NCBI GenBank assembly: GCA_002261195.1
Contig: MVBO01000029.1
Span: 19,102 to 65,495 of the forward strand
Length of the DNA stretch: 46,394 bases
Reading direction: 5' to 3'
Source: Bifiguratus adelaidae
Taxonomy: Eukaryota; Mucoromycota; Endogonomycetes; Endogonales
A model generated the notes under the pieces. It searched no databases. It worked only from the letters and a program-made list of their open reading frames with translations, and was not told the origin of the DNA. The position numbers were made by a program, and so were the translations under genes. Shown piece by piece: positions 33,501-45,164 of this stretch; the stretch's first letter is position 1; each line of letters opens with the position of its first letter.

Positions 33501-34233
33501 ACATAGTGAAACAACTCCGGGCTAATTTGCTGGAATTGACGTCGAGAGGCAGCTAATGTCTTGGAGCACAGAGCCTTTACCACAAGATTCAAGTGCTGCA
33601 GGCCACGTTGTTGAAGGGCTAGTGCTTCCAGATCACTGTCCCCCACTTGCCGACCTTGTTGTAGTATTGAGAGTAGCTGTATCAATAATTCAGGCCTAGA
33701 TTCAAGAAGATTACAGAACCGCCCTGGTAGCAAGCAACAAGGATTCTTACCATTCCTGTGGAAAGTCAAATCTAGCAACTTTAGCGGCGATTACAGCGTT
33801 TTGCACTGATAGTTCCTTTCGTTCTTCGCGAACAGATGAGAGCAAGCGATTACGAATGACGATTTTCTCGTTGTCGGGGATGGCACTTTCGTTAAATCTG
33901 TCAGTAGGGACGTTGCTTTGCAATTGATCCTATAACTGCTTACTTCCTGGCCGTCCGCCTCCAAAATCGATCTATTCCGTTCTTGAGGTAGATGCCGCTA
34001 AGCCAGCGTGTGTTGAAATCGATGGTCGCATCGCAAAACACGTCCTGTCAGCTGTTGTTAGACGGAGAATCTCGAATACACAGAGAAACAGATTGCAATA
34101 CCTGCAACGTAAGATAAAACTCTGGCGAGGTCTCCCAGCCCTTGAGCTGTTTCTCTGCTTCTTTGATGACGCCAACGTCTTGCGATGACGCTGATCGCAG
34201 AGTGGAAATCAGCAGATCGCGCGCAGAAGACAT
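30512..34233 (-). CDS. KAP120: Importin-11 / Kap120 karyopherin beta
   Basis: Sixteen exons: 34233-34102, 34044-33944, 33897-33751, 33695-33268, 33207-33021, 32964-32884, 32837-32638, 32587-32497, 32454-32313, 32268-31947, 31895-31782, 31729-31655, 31601-31218, 31168-30852, 30801-30729, 30670-30512; about 983 aa. Kap120/IPO11 imports ribosome-biogenesis and other cargo through nuclear pores in a Ran-GTP-dependent way. HEAT-repeat segments matching the family include WLSGIYLKNGIDRFWRR, a conserved LKCLRRIIVHG stretch, HYMSDFDFDTFLRTRLAADV, RTRVTSVIGKWVGAK, LKYCIDDWDFEREDFTPFL, HVYLLEDGLDLWW, and IDKFDNISHPRQRKLNCMAL near the end. All exon phases close except exon 4 (33695-33268), which has one base too many or hides a 40-nt intron. 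The gene diverges from TRS85 with only 119 bp between start codons. Confidence 0.9.
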
Positions 34234-34352
34234 TGCCCGAAATAAAGTTAATTTGACTGGCTTTAAGGTGGTTCAGGTCCTTGCAGGTGTCATTGAACGT
34301 GATTACCTTGCTTTGGGGGGCGCAACTTCAACGGTAGCGACATTGAGAAAGC
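34234..34352. promoter_or_regulatory. Short divergent promoter KAP120/TRS85
   Basis: Only 119 bp separate the two start codons, so both promoters must lie within it or extend into coding sequence. No TATA element was seen. Confidence 0.55.
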
Positions 34353-37300
34353 ATGGAGGCTTCCGAGCATACCAACTTGCCTCAGTCTTTGCTTCCTGAC
34401 GTTGGCCAGGCTCGCGGTCGTGACTTCATCACTCGCTTCCTGAGTCCTAGGATAGCTGTAGTTGCTTCGCCTGACTTGGAGAGTCTATGTATTGAAAAGG
34501 GATTCAAAAGCTTCACAGAGCTTTTACAGCCTTTTGGAGCGCGAATCGATGGACGTGGTGAGTTTAGTGACAATTGATGGCCATGCGTACTCCCGGAAAC
34601 GACATTAATAGCCGTTTAGTGACCTGCCGAGATGCGCAAGGCCTTCCTGTACCCATGGACAACATGGTCATTCGCTTTGACCATCTGAATAGCTTAGGAG
34701 ACTATCATCATGATGCTATCATGCGCGTTGTGGCCAATAACATACAACAACAAGTTCAGGAGCAACCTATCGAAGCCATTCCTATCCGTGGAAAGGAAGA
34801 TATCACAGAGGCATATCTGCAGAGTACGTCACATACCTATTGCTCCTTGCATGGCAAGCAATTCACCTCTTCTGTTTATAGCGGACCTCGACGAACTCAC
34901 CCCGCATTACACGACGTTAAAAGACTTTGTATTCACCCTTTCCGGAATAACCGAGCATTCCGCCTTTGATCATCCGGTTGCTTGCGTCATTGGAATCTCT
35001 AATCGCAATGAGGCTCCCATAGACACGCTTCTCCAACTCTATAACAGCAACACCCCGGCAACGGTCTTCGAGAAAGGCTTCGTGGACACGAATCTATTAC
35101 GCTATTATATACTCATACATGACGACAAGTACGGAAGCAAAGAAGAGTATGTACACTGAACTCTGCAAAATTTAATGCAGCTGAGCTAAATTGTTCGTCT
35201 TTCAGATCAGAAGCGTTGTTGGAGAAAATGAGGCGGACCTTTGGTCTGCACTGCTGCCTTGTTACACTTAACGCGCCAGCTTCAGGCTCCGAATCCAATG
35301 AGATTAACTTGCAAGAATGGCAAGAGATCTTCAAAAAGCACGCTTACAAAACTGAAGCCTTAGCCATACAAGTGGAGAGGCACACTCGGGCTCTTTACGG
35401 AAGCTCGGATGATGTCGCGCAAAACCTGCCACCTCCACCGCAGACTTCGTCTCTCAATTCTACACCTATACTCACATACCGGAGCGAGGCCGAAAGCGTC
35501 GGCATCACACCCTCATCGGGAGCTGCAACACCGACAACTTCATCCGTATCAACTCCAACGGGCAGAATGCTGGAGCCACACCTGCAAACGCCGACATCGG
35601 AGGACCCCTTGTTCCACACAGAAACCAATCAAATCCCCGATATTGAGCTGGGAGAAGCCGAGGTTACGGATGCCGACACTGCTCAGATAAAGCAGCGCCA
35701 GGAACAGCAAGTGGCAGAACAGCTTCTACAAGAGTCATCTTCACAGATTTTCAGCGAGGCAGACATCGCATCCTTGAAAAGCCTTGTCCGACAAATGGTC
35801 ACGCAATCCTTGATCCCATTCATGGAACGCAGCATTCAGCAATGGAATGAACAAGTTGCTGCAGCAAGAAGGGGCCTGACCGGTCGGTTTCTAGGTGCAA
35901 GCCGCAGACTTTTTGGCAACGCCAATGTAAGAGGTAGTCCCGGCCCGCAAAGCCTTCAGGCAATTCCGGCCTTTGGTCCAAACGTCTCTCCTGCAACGCC
36001 CACCACCAACATGTCAGTGAAAACTTGCACTTTTCGCGCAGCGAGCTAACCTAGCATGCAGATATCCATCTACTACTCCCGAAGCCCAAATGCGCAAATT
36101 GGCCGATTATGCTTTTATGCTTCGAGATTACAAGTTCGCTTTTAGTATCTACGAGGCCGCAAAACGAGATTATGCGGCCGATAAGGCATGGATGTATCTT
36201 GCAGGCGTGCAGGAGATGATGGGTTTATGTCTCTTAATGATGGCCCAACCATTGTCGTCCAAAGCCGATGTGGATCATCAACTGGAATCTGCCGTATCTA
36301 CCTACATCAATCGATGTCAAAGGCCATTTCACGCGATGAAAAGCACGATTATGTATTACGAATTGTTTCAGGAACGTCAAATGTGGAAGGATGCGCCGTC
36401 GGCGCTCGTCAGACTTACCGGGGAGGTCTGTAGAATTCAGATACGTACTTCTCCGTTGACATGGTCGCGCTGACTGGATGCAATAGGACTCCAGTCTACG
36501 TTCAGGCATTTTCCTGGAGCAGGCATCTCACTGTTTTCTGAGAACGAACAGACCTATGGTGCGGAAATTTGGGTTCCATATGGTAATGGCGGGTCATAGA
36601 TACACGAAATGTGGACAAGTAAGTGAAATCATGAAAGTTATGGTTATTTTGGCACCGGACGTAATCAGTCCTTAGCGAGAGCATGCTCACCGCTGCTACG
36701 AATCAGCGCTACAACATTACTCGGGCAAGAATTGGTCATTAATAGATGATCACATAAACTTCGCCTTGGGCCGACAGTCTTATCATCTGGGAGAGCTTGA
36801 CGCAGCCATGAAGTATTTTCTCAAATTGCTTCATGAGAACCCGCAAGCCGTCAGTCAGCAAGTAATATATTGGCGGGAATTCGTATTAATATACGAGGTA
36901 TGGCACAAGGTCAAACCATCTCTCTTGCTCACTGATTATCCTTTTCAGCAATATGCGGCATTTCTTGGCAAGAATACGAAGACGGAGGTGGTTGCGCCAT
37001 TACCCATACCTATCATCAACGCCGATAGCTTGTCTATAACAACCTCGAACGTAGGAGCTTCATCCGTTAGTGGTCTGGCCATGCATTCAAACAAAGGGTC
37101 CACGCGTTGTGCTGTTAAAGGTAAGTATGGAATAGAGAAGGATGCCAACGACTGACGTATCACTTTAGAGCCACTATTCGTACAGTTCGCGCTACACAAT
37201 CCTTTGCAATTCACCATCTATCTTTCGGACATTCGAATTCTTGTGAAAGACAAAGGGAACATTTCCATTGAAGCAGCGGAGCAGACGCTTTATGGAGCGG

Positions 37301-39552
37301 ACGAAGCGGACGAATATCCGAGTGAAGCTATCGGCAATCTGGAATTGGGCCCCAAAGAAACGAAGCGAGTGAGTCTGATGGCGGGCCGTATAAGGGTAGT
37401 CGAATGCGTACTCATTAATGCGCATAGGTGTCTGTTAAACTGTATCTCCAGAGAGAAGGGCGCTTCCGAATAGTTGGCTTGACCTATCAATTGAATGATT
37501 TGATGAAAGGGTACAAGCCCATCGATAAGCGAGGCAAGCGGCTTCAAGAAACATTGCAGCAACGTCTATCGCCAACATATGCAGCCGACACTTCACTGGA
37601 TATCGTCGTATCAGGACCGATGCCTCTGCTGGATGTATACGTTCACGATTTTCCCGAGGTTCTGTACTCGGGAGAAGTTGTACGGACAACATTGGAACTG
37701 CGTAACAATGGTGCAAAGGCCGTACGCTTTATGACCCTCCGCCTGTCTCATCCGAGTTTCTTTCATTTGGAAGACGAAAGAGGAATGAACGCTACCGTGT
37801 ACGGTAAGTAAGCTGCAGAAGCAGAAATGACATAGACTGATTATGCACCCTAGATGGTGTTACGGACGCGTCACCGGTTTTTGAGTCATCCGTAACCATT
37901 GATAATGCCATATCCGACAAGAGTACAATTGAAATACCCATTCAAAGCGCAAATGAACAAGCGAGCTTAGATCCTGGCGAGACCATGCGGATACCGTTAT
38001 GGATACGCGGCGACAAAATTGGAAAGCATCATTTTGAGTTGTTCTTTGAATATCAATCTGAGGTAAGCATAGGCTGCAGAATTGATTCGCGTGTATGGAC
38101 ATCTCAAGCTCATGGAATTGCAGAAAGGGAAAAGGTCAGCTTCAAGATCCTTACAGCACTTCCTCGACACTCAAGTGCTACCATCTATCAAAATCAATGC
38201 GTTCACGAGGCCCAGTCTCAAGAAGCTAAATCATTTTATTCTTGGAATTGAGGTAGGCAGGTAGGGAACGAAGCAGTAATATTTGCTGATCGTCCCACCA
38301 GATTGAAAACTTGCAGCCATCGAACGTAATACAGATACCCCAAATAACGGCAACAAGCATGGTTTGGCACATGAGGCCAGTCAATGAACCGAGGTAGATT
38401 AATTCAACGGGAGGTAAACCTAGACTCATTACTCTATCCCTAGCATCCTTGAGATACCGCCGAGACAAACAGCTTTTAGCTTCTACCGCCTAGGCTTGCG
38501 TACGGATGCCGCAAACGCGACCTGTGAACCGGAACAATGGATTTCTGACGCATTAGAAATGCTGATTCTGAAAGAGAATGTCACCAGCAAACCTCCACGC
38601 GCTCAATTGTATCACTCCAACATAGCATTCGTAAGTAGAATACAGGGCGAGGAGTTGCAGCTAATCAGGATCTACATTAAAGAGTCCCGGAAAGGCCATT
38701 GATCCAAGCGGACTAAAATATCTAGCATTTACGGAGAAAGCGCGGACTGATTGGAGATTAACGGCACTTGCGGAACAATACCCCATCCTTTCTCGATCCC
38801 AGCTAATTGATCATTTTACCCTCTACAACACCTTCAACTTGGACCTTACCGTGTTTTGGGATATTTCGCATAGAAGTCGCCGCGGACATCACTACGTTCA
38901 AGGCATGAATTTGGCGGCTCAACAGAGCGCTTTTCAAGGACAAGTCAAGCAGAGCATAGTACGAAGTCTTTTTGAGACGACCGAACTGGAGAAAAAGGCA
39001 TTGATCAAGAGCATTGTTCGCGCTGACGAAACCAAGGACGACAACCCAGTGCGCATCATCCTTCAGTCACCTGATGTGTACGCGCACGACTTTGAAGCGG
39101 AGAGGTAAGTAGCAAGGCTGTTTCTTAAATAGATTTTCTTACTACTAGGTAGTCTATGTAACGTGCCTGTAACGTTCACTTTACAAAACAGCTCCTGGAA
39201 CAAGACTGTTCAATATGCTCTTGAATTTCAGGATAGCAAAGTGAAGCCTGTACCTATTCAGACCAGGTAAGTGAACGTAAGGTCTCAAGATGCATGTACT
39301 CATCATCCTATTGTTCTTCACAGCGGTCCAGATGAACACTCTCCGAACTTTCTCCCATTGTTTCATTGGAACGATATCATTTCACACCAAGGCACACTTG
39401 ATCCCTATCAAAAAGTGGACATTAGCGCAAAAGTATGCTTCAGTGAGCCAGGTGTCTTTGACATCAATCAATGGAGATTGACCATATCCCCTGGGGTCAA
39501 TAATATCATCCGTCCCTTGATGCCTTGCCATATTCGCATTGTCTCTCAATAA
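34353..39552 (+). CDS. TRS85: TRAPP complex subunit Trs85/TRAPPC8
   Basis: Seventeen exons (34353-34557, 34620-34823, 34882-35146, 35206-36012, 36062-36425, 36487-36618, 36676-36897, 36949-37120, 37169-37368, 37428-37803, 37854-38062, 38124-38252, 38302-38393, 38444-38630, 38683-39104, 39192-39266, 39321-39552) sum to 1430 aa in phase. Trs85 defines TRAPPIII, the Rab1/Ypt1 exchange factor for autophagy and Golgi traffic. Family segments: FLSPRIAVVASPDLESLC at the start; DDKYGSKEESEALLEKM; YPSTTPEAQMRKLADYAFMLRDYKFA; LEQASHCFLRTNRPMVRKFGFHMVMAGHRY; YHLGELDAAMKYFLKLL, TPR-like; and C-terminal immunoglobulin-like strands such as VQFALHNPLQFTIYL and PMPLLDVYVHDFPEVLYSGE. A disordered Ser/Thr/Pro-rich insert near residues 300-390 is longer than usual. 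Intron 7 (36898-36948, 51 nt) is stop-free. Very high intron density. Confidence 0.93.
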
Positions 39553-39615
39553 AATAGTGACGTCATCAATCCACCATACACATTGCGAACCTTTCGGCTT
39601 CTTGGTCTCTTCACC

Positions 39616-40381
39616 ATGGCCACTACAGCAAGAGTATTGACGGCGTCTATGCGCAGGGCTGCTGTTCCTGCTGGCCGACAGGTCACCCTTGTTCGTTTTC
39701 TACAAGGAGGCAAAGATGTCGGCACACCAAACAGCCCCGATAAAACGATAACCACTGTCGAACCTGGAGAGCTCAAGGTCTCCCAAGCGGACGCTGTATC
39801 TGGTGCACCTGGTAAGCTGTCGTTGCTCACATTCCTCCCTGCATGCCTGTTGCCTTGCCGACGATATTCGCCGGATGCTTGCATGGCAAAGAAAGGGAGT
39901 TGTGTCTCTGCTTGGACCTTTTTGATCGCTTACCCCAGAGTTCCGCTTTGCAGAGGAACTTCGTGAGCGTACCGTTCGGATATTCCGTCCTGCAAGAACA
40001 GCATCGCAACAAGGCACAAACGGCACTCGGTTGTGGAGAATAGACTTTGACATCCTCGAAGGTGGATCGCGTTGGGAAAACCCGCTCATGGGTTGGGCTT
40101 CAAGGTACGTGGTTGAGAGAGAGAAGCGCATCCCGATGTCGTGGCTCGCAACAGCCCTATGCTATGCCTTTTGCCCCCCATCTAACACTTCATCCAGTGC
40201 CGATTATCAACAAGCGCTATCCATCAAGTTCAAAACTAAGGAGGATGCTGTTCGATTTGCAGAGCGACAAGGCTGGAACTACTATGTCCAAGAACCCAAA
40301 GAGAATGGTTTTAGAAAGAAGCTCTATGCTGATAACTTCAAGCATGTTCCAGGCAAACTTCGCCTCATCAAGACGAAATAA
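39616..40381 (+). CDS. NDUFS4: NADH dehydrogenase (ubiquinone) Fe-S protein 4, complex I accessory subunit
   Basis: Three exons (39616-39811, 39939-40104, 40198-40381) give 181 aa. The N-terminus is an Arg/Ser/Ala-rich mitochondrial presequence (MATTARVLTASMRRAAVPAG). The mature part has the conserved ETC complex I core: ERTVRIFRPARTASQQG, then WRIDFDILEGGSRWENPLMGW, then ALSIKFKTKEDAVRFAERQGWNYYVQEP and NFKHVPGKLRLIKTK. It is the 18-kDa AQDQ-type subunit that sits in the matrix arm near the N module and stabilises complex I. Introns 1 and 2 are 127 and 93 nt, longer than most in the window. TRS85 ends 63 bp upstream and PAH1 starts 37 bp downstream, all in tandem, so promoters here must be extremely compact. 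Confidence 0.97.
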
Positions 40382-40418
40382 AGGCATTCACGTGCATTTC
40401 TTTGTACTCGTTGTATGC

Positions 40419-43400
40419 ATGGACTACGTGGGCCGTCTCACGACGCTTATATCCTCTGTGCACAAGGTGTATAATGAGTTGAATCCTGCTACGCTGTCCG
40501 GAGCAATAGATATCATCGTTGTTGAACAGAGCGATGGCGAACTGGCATGTTCTCCCTTTCATGTTCGCTTCGGTAAACTGGCGCTACTATTACCTTCCGA
40601 GAAGAAGGTGAGCTTGTGAGTGCTGCGCTGTAGAGTCTGACTTGTATGCAGGTGGAAATCGTCGTGAATGGCCAGGTCGCTGACTTCCCCATGAAAGTTG
40701 GGGACGCTGGAGAGGCCTTTTTCGTGTTTGAGACAGACTATGAAGTACCGGAAGAGTTTCAAACATCTCCTCTGGTATCCGCTGAATATGGTTTTGAGGA
40801 CGAGGTACGTCGCTCAGTGGTTTAGGTCGACGTATACTAACCAAAACATTGTGCTGAAGCCTCCATATCTGGATCTTGGGGCTACGGATAGCACGGATAT
40901 AGTCAACAAGGACGAAGAAGGCTATGTGAGCGCACATAGCGCTGAAGGTGACGACTTTGAAAGTGATAGCGAGGATGAGATTGGAGATGTAGACCACAAG
41001 AGAAGGGAGGATGTTAAGAGTGGAAAGGAGCGAGGGCCAGTACAGGGCAGACCAGCGCGTCCGAGCTTCAATGCCAGCAGGGCACAATCCTATCACATTC
41101 CTCCAGAATTACAGTCACCGAAGATGATTGTTGAGGAGGTTCTTGACAAGACGGTAACGAAACTCGAACCATTCCATGACATTCACGAGTCGCCGATCGA
41201 AGTACGAGGTCGCCAGCATGGTCATTTTACACCGAACGAGAAAAAGGATGAGGTGAATGAATATTTTCGTTCAAGTGATCGATTACCCGAGCCGTCAGTC
41301 ACCCTACGCAGTTCCGAGCGGGCCGAGAGTTTGAATGGAGTGTACACTGTTGCTGATTTCGGAGGGAATGAAAATCCTACGCCGCCTAGACGCGCATACA
41401 CTGCGAATGATACGGCCCATGTTGACGGCGGCCTTTCGTCTCTTCAAGAGGAAGTGGATCCTGGATCACTATTGTCCACAAAGGAGACAGAATCAATCGT
41501 GACGACGACAGTGACAAGACAATGCTTTGTCATTCGGCCCGCATATGGAAATGTCAAAAGTACTCTTTTGGAAGTTCGCCATGTGCACAACGGCACGAAG
41601 GGGGACGGTACTGCAAAGGCCAACAAGGACATGGCCGATAATATGAAGCAAGGTAAGGGGACAATGCAATGGCACATCTGTCGGTATTAAACTCCTGTAG
41701 AGCAAATTGTGTTGGATATGGCGGGATACAAGACTGAAGAAAATGTTGACGGTACAGTCGTAGCCGAAGCAGACAATCAGAATGCAAGCGTTGCGACTGA
41801 AGGTCAAGACGAGGAAGCCTTACCAGCCTATACAGTCACTGCCGAACCGGAGGCTACGAATGTAGAGCCCAATGCTGCTGAACCGCAGATTGCAAAAGGT
41901 CGCGAACGGAGCTTTTCAAATCCCATAGACTTCCACCACAAGGGATCATCTGCGGTTCCAGTAGGAGCCGAGTCCGACCTCCGCGCTGCCTCACCCGATC
42001 TCCTCAGTCGCAGTCCACTTAGTGACTCTGGGCTGGACTACAATTCTACACATGAACCTATAGACACAGTTCCAGAGAAGGAAGAATGGTCTTGGGGATG
42101 GGGCTCCTTACCCATGCGAAAGAAGAGACACGACGACAAATCTGGGCTGTCAAAGAGTCAGACCGATGCAAATATCAATGGCTTCACCAAGAAAAATGCC
42201 AATGTGGATGAGCCAGAGTCCGCATATGTGGCCTTAAACATACCGGACAACTCACAAGAACTCCCGCATGATGACCTCGAAGAGGAACAGTTTTTCATCG
42301 AAATGAGTCATTGTGGTGCCGATAAAATCGACACAGAGAAGGTACATGTCACATTGATGCTCTCTATTTGCTAACTCGAGGTGATAGGGCATCAATGAAG
42401 AGCTCTTCAAAAGGCATCGTGTAACTTATGAGGCTTTCGTCAATAATCCAAGCATACTCAATGATAAGAAGCTCGTTTTCCGGTTGGGCCAAAGGTGAAA
42501 TTCAGTGGGTGAAGGTGATATTTGCGGTCGACTCACAATCATGACTTAGATACTACAATTGGGAGGTTGCCGGCCCGCTTTTGACATCGATGCTACTCAA
42601 AGAAGATGCAGTGCCGTCCTCGCTTCACATGCTTTCAACCAATCCTCAAGATCGTGAAAGAGCCAAGGCTTCGAAGCACATAGTACCTACAAGTGACGCC
42701 GATCAGAGGAACACATATAGTTTTGGTCGCGGATGGAGGAAATGGCTCAACCGCTCTTCTTATTCCACCATTAGTGATGGTCTGGAGCAGGACTCTGGCA
42801 ATGAGGCATCCAATGATCAAAATGACGCGACAAAGTCGTCGGCTACCGTAAGCAATCTCTAGGGATATGTGGTGGTGAACTTAGCTTTCTCCCTTTATAG
42901 AAGGAAACCACTACCTTCACAACAACTACCACCACGACTTCTGTCGGTCTGAAAGCCCAGGAGGAGGGCGTCGTACACGTTGACCAAGGTCCACGGAAGA
43001 ATTATGCTAAAACTCTGAGGTTAACGTCTGAACAATTGGTAAGCGTGTTAACAAATATCTATCGTGCTTGAACCCTGGGAACCTTACATGATCAATTGCA
43101 GAAATCTCTAAACCTAAAGAAGGGCCAAAATTCCGTATCTTTTTCGGTTACCTCTGCTTACCAAGGCAAGACAACGTGCGTTGCCAAAATATTTCTCTGG
43201 TCGCACTCGTCTCAGATTGTTATATCGGATATCGATGGGACCATCACCAAGTCAGATGCGCTCGGTCACGTATTTACAATGATTGGAAAGGATTGGACGC
43301 ACAGCGGTGTGGCTAAGCTATTCACCGATATCGTCAACAACGACTACAAGATCATGTACCTGACGAGTCGAGCCATAGGGCAGGCAAGTACCGAGACGAT

Positions 43401-44664
43401 GCAGTCATCCAACGTTGACTCACGCTTATCCATTAGGCGGATTATACACGCGATTATTTATCCAAAGTAGAACAGGATAATCACAAACTTCCTGACGGAC
43501 CAGTGATCATGTCTCCCGACAGACTCTTGACAGCTTTTCACAGGTAATGCAATAGGATTTGAGAACGAAAGAAGGCATTACTGAGCAAAACATAGGGAGG
43601 TGATTATGCGAAAGCCCGAGGTTTTTAAAATGGCTTGTCTTCGGGACGTGCAGAAATTGTTTGAAGATCGCAATCCATTTTACGCTGGATTCGGCAACCG
43701 AATCACTGTATGTACCGAAGCGCTTGATCGTTCCTTTTGCTCACGCGATTTTTCGTAGGATGCCCTTTCATATCGCCACGTCAACGTCCCCGCATCCCGC
43801 ATTTTCACTATTGATAGCAACGGCGATGTCAAACTCGAGCTTTTGACCGGGTACAAGTCGTCCTACATTCACTTGAACGATTTAGTGGATCAAATATTTC
43901 CACCTCTGGCCAAGGACGGTGAGGTGACCGAAGAGTACAACGACTTCCATTTCTGGAAGCAGCCACTTCCAAAGATCGATCTCCCTGACCTACCTGAACC
44001 ACCTCGGAGTCCTCCGGCTAGGAAGGGGTCAAAATCAGGAGAACCCGGGGAAGCACGGAACGTCAAATCTCTGAAATCGAGAGGTTTGCTGCGTAGCTTT
44101 ACATCGTTGAAAACAGAGAGGGACCGACCTCCAAAGCCGCCTGTATTTCAAAGTCCGCCCGCACTTCCAAGTGTTGGTAACGCCGTGGATGATAAGGTCA
44201 ATGAGTCGAAACAACCAAACCCAAGCACGACTGATTACAAGACGGCGGAGGCATCCGACTATCGCTCAAATGCCAACGATCCCAGCAAATCTGACAATCT
44301 AACCAAAGATGAACGTCCGAGTGCAGCGTTGCAGGATGATCACGACCAAGATAACCCAGTCGAAAATAGCGACAGTCTCCTGTCCACTTCACCCAAGAAT
44401 GTTACTCAGACTTTACTTAATACGATGTCTCGATTAACCGGTCGGGAGTCACGTACAAATAGTCAGGATGAGGTTATCCAAAAGGAATGCCTAGATCCTA
44501 GATCGATGCAAAACCGCGACACAAACTATCCGGAATTAGATCCCTCCGCGGAGAAAAGCGACGAGTCCTCCGAAGAAGCCTATGAAGAGGAAGACGATAT
44601 TGACGATGAAGATAGAGACGACGAGCTTGCTGACATTGGGGATCTTAGTTCTATTCCATACTGA
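40419..44664 (+). CDS. PAH1: Lipin / Pah1 phosphatidate phosphatase
   Basis: Eleven exons (40419-40607, 40652-40804, 40860-41652, 41701-42341, 42388-42494, 42550-42847, 42901-43038, 43102-43383, 43437-43543, 43596-43707, 43759-44664) give 1241 aa. It converts phosphatidate to diacylglycerol at the ER and nuclear membrane for storage lipid, and limits phospholipid synthesis. The N-LIP domain starts at Met1 ([31 protein letters not shown]). A long disordered region follows, then [12 protein letters not shown]. The HAD catalytic domain has DIDGT (D816, D818, T820) in [17 protein letters not shown], then [18 protein letters not shown] and [13 protein letters not shown]. The tail is very acidic ([24 protein letters not shown]), as needed for recruitment by the Nem1-Spo7 phosphatase. 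The intron at 43384-43436 begins GCAAGT (GC-AG). The ATG at 40419 is only 37 bp from the NDUFS4 stop; an out-of-frame ATG lies at 40415. Confidence 0.96.
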
Positions 44665-45164
44665 CGATTGTATTACACATCCTAGAATGGTTCCGAAGCA
44701 AATTTTTCACCCACTGTATAGAGGCATTGAACAACCCTTGTATACTGTAAATACCCGACCAAGAAAAAAAAATCCATAAACGCACGTCCCCAAGTAGTAT
44801 GGTGCCAGTACAGACCAGATCTTATACAGGTTTCTACATGAGATCAGGCACATCTGCTAACCAAAGATAGCATTGTCCCATCAACCAATAGGGGACATCT
44901 GGGTATCTCACATGGTCGTTACAGGAAACAACAGGAAATATACAAAGCCGAATATCCACGTTTGTCCGGATATTTGTTGGCTAAGCCAAAAGTAATGTGA
45001 TGCAGGGAAGGGACCTGCACGGCATCGGTGTACAAAAAACCTGATTTCTGTCCTCCCCTAAGGAGAAGCGCCAAATTCACCGAATGGTCGTACCTATTCT
45101 AAATTGACATTTATGCTTGTCGACATCGAACTGCATGTGATTCGATGTCTTGTTCTTGATCGTT
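44665..45164. other. Intergenic region between PAH1 and the RGS gene
   Basis: About 500 bp. An A-run (about nine A) at 44763-44771 lies just beyond PAH1 and may be part of its 3' end region. I see no gene, tRNA or repeat family in the rest, which must hold the RGS gene promoter. Confidence 0.5.

Noticed and set aside
42901-42960. Thr-rich run in lipin as a possible tandem repeat expansion
   Set aside because: It is a short compositional bias in a disordered segment (about seven Thr) with varied codons, not a nucleotide repeat.
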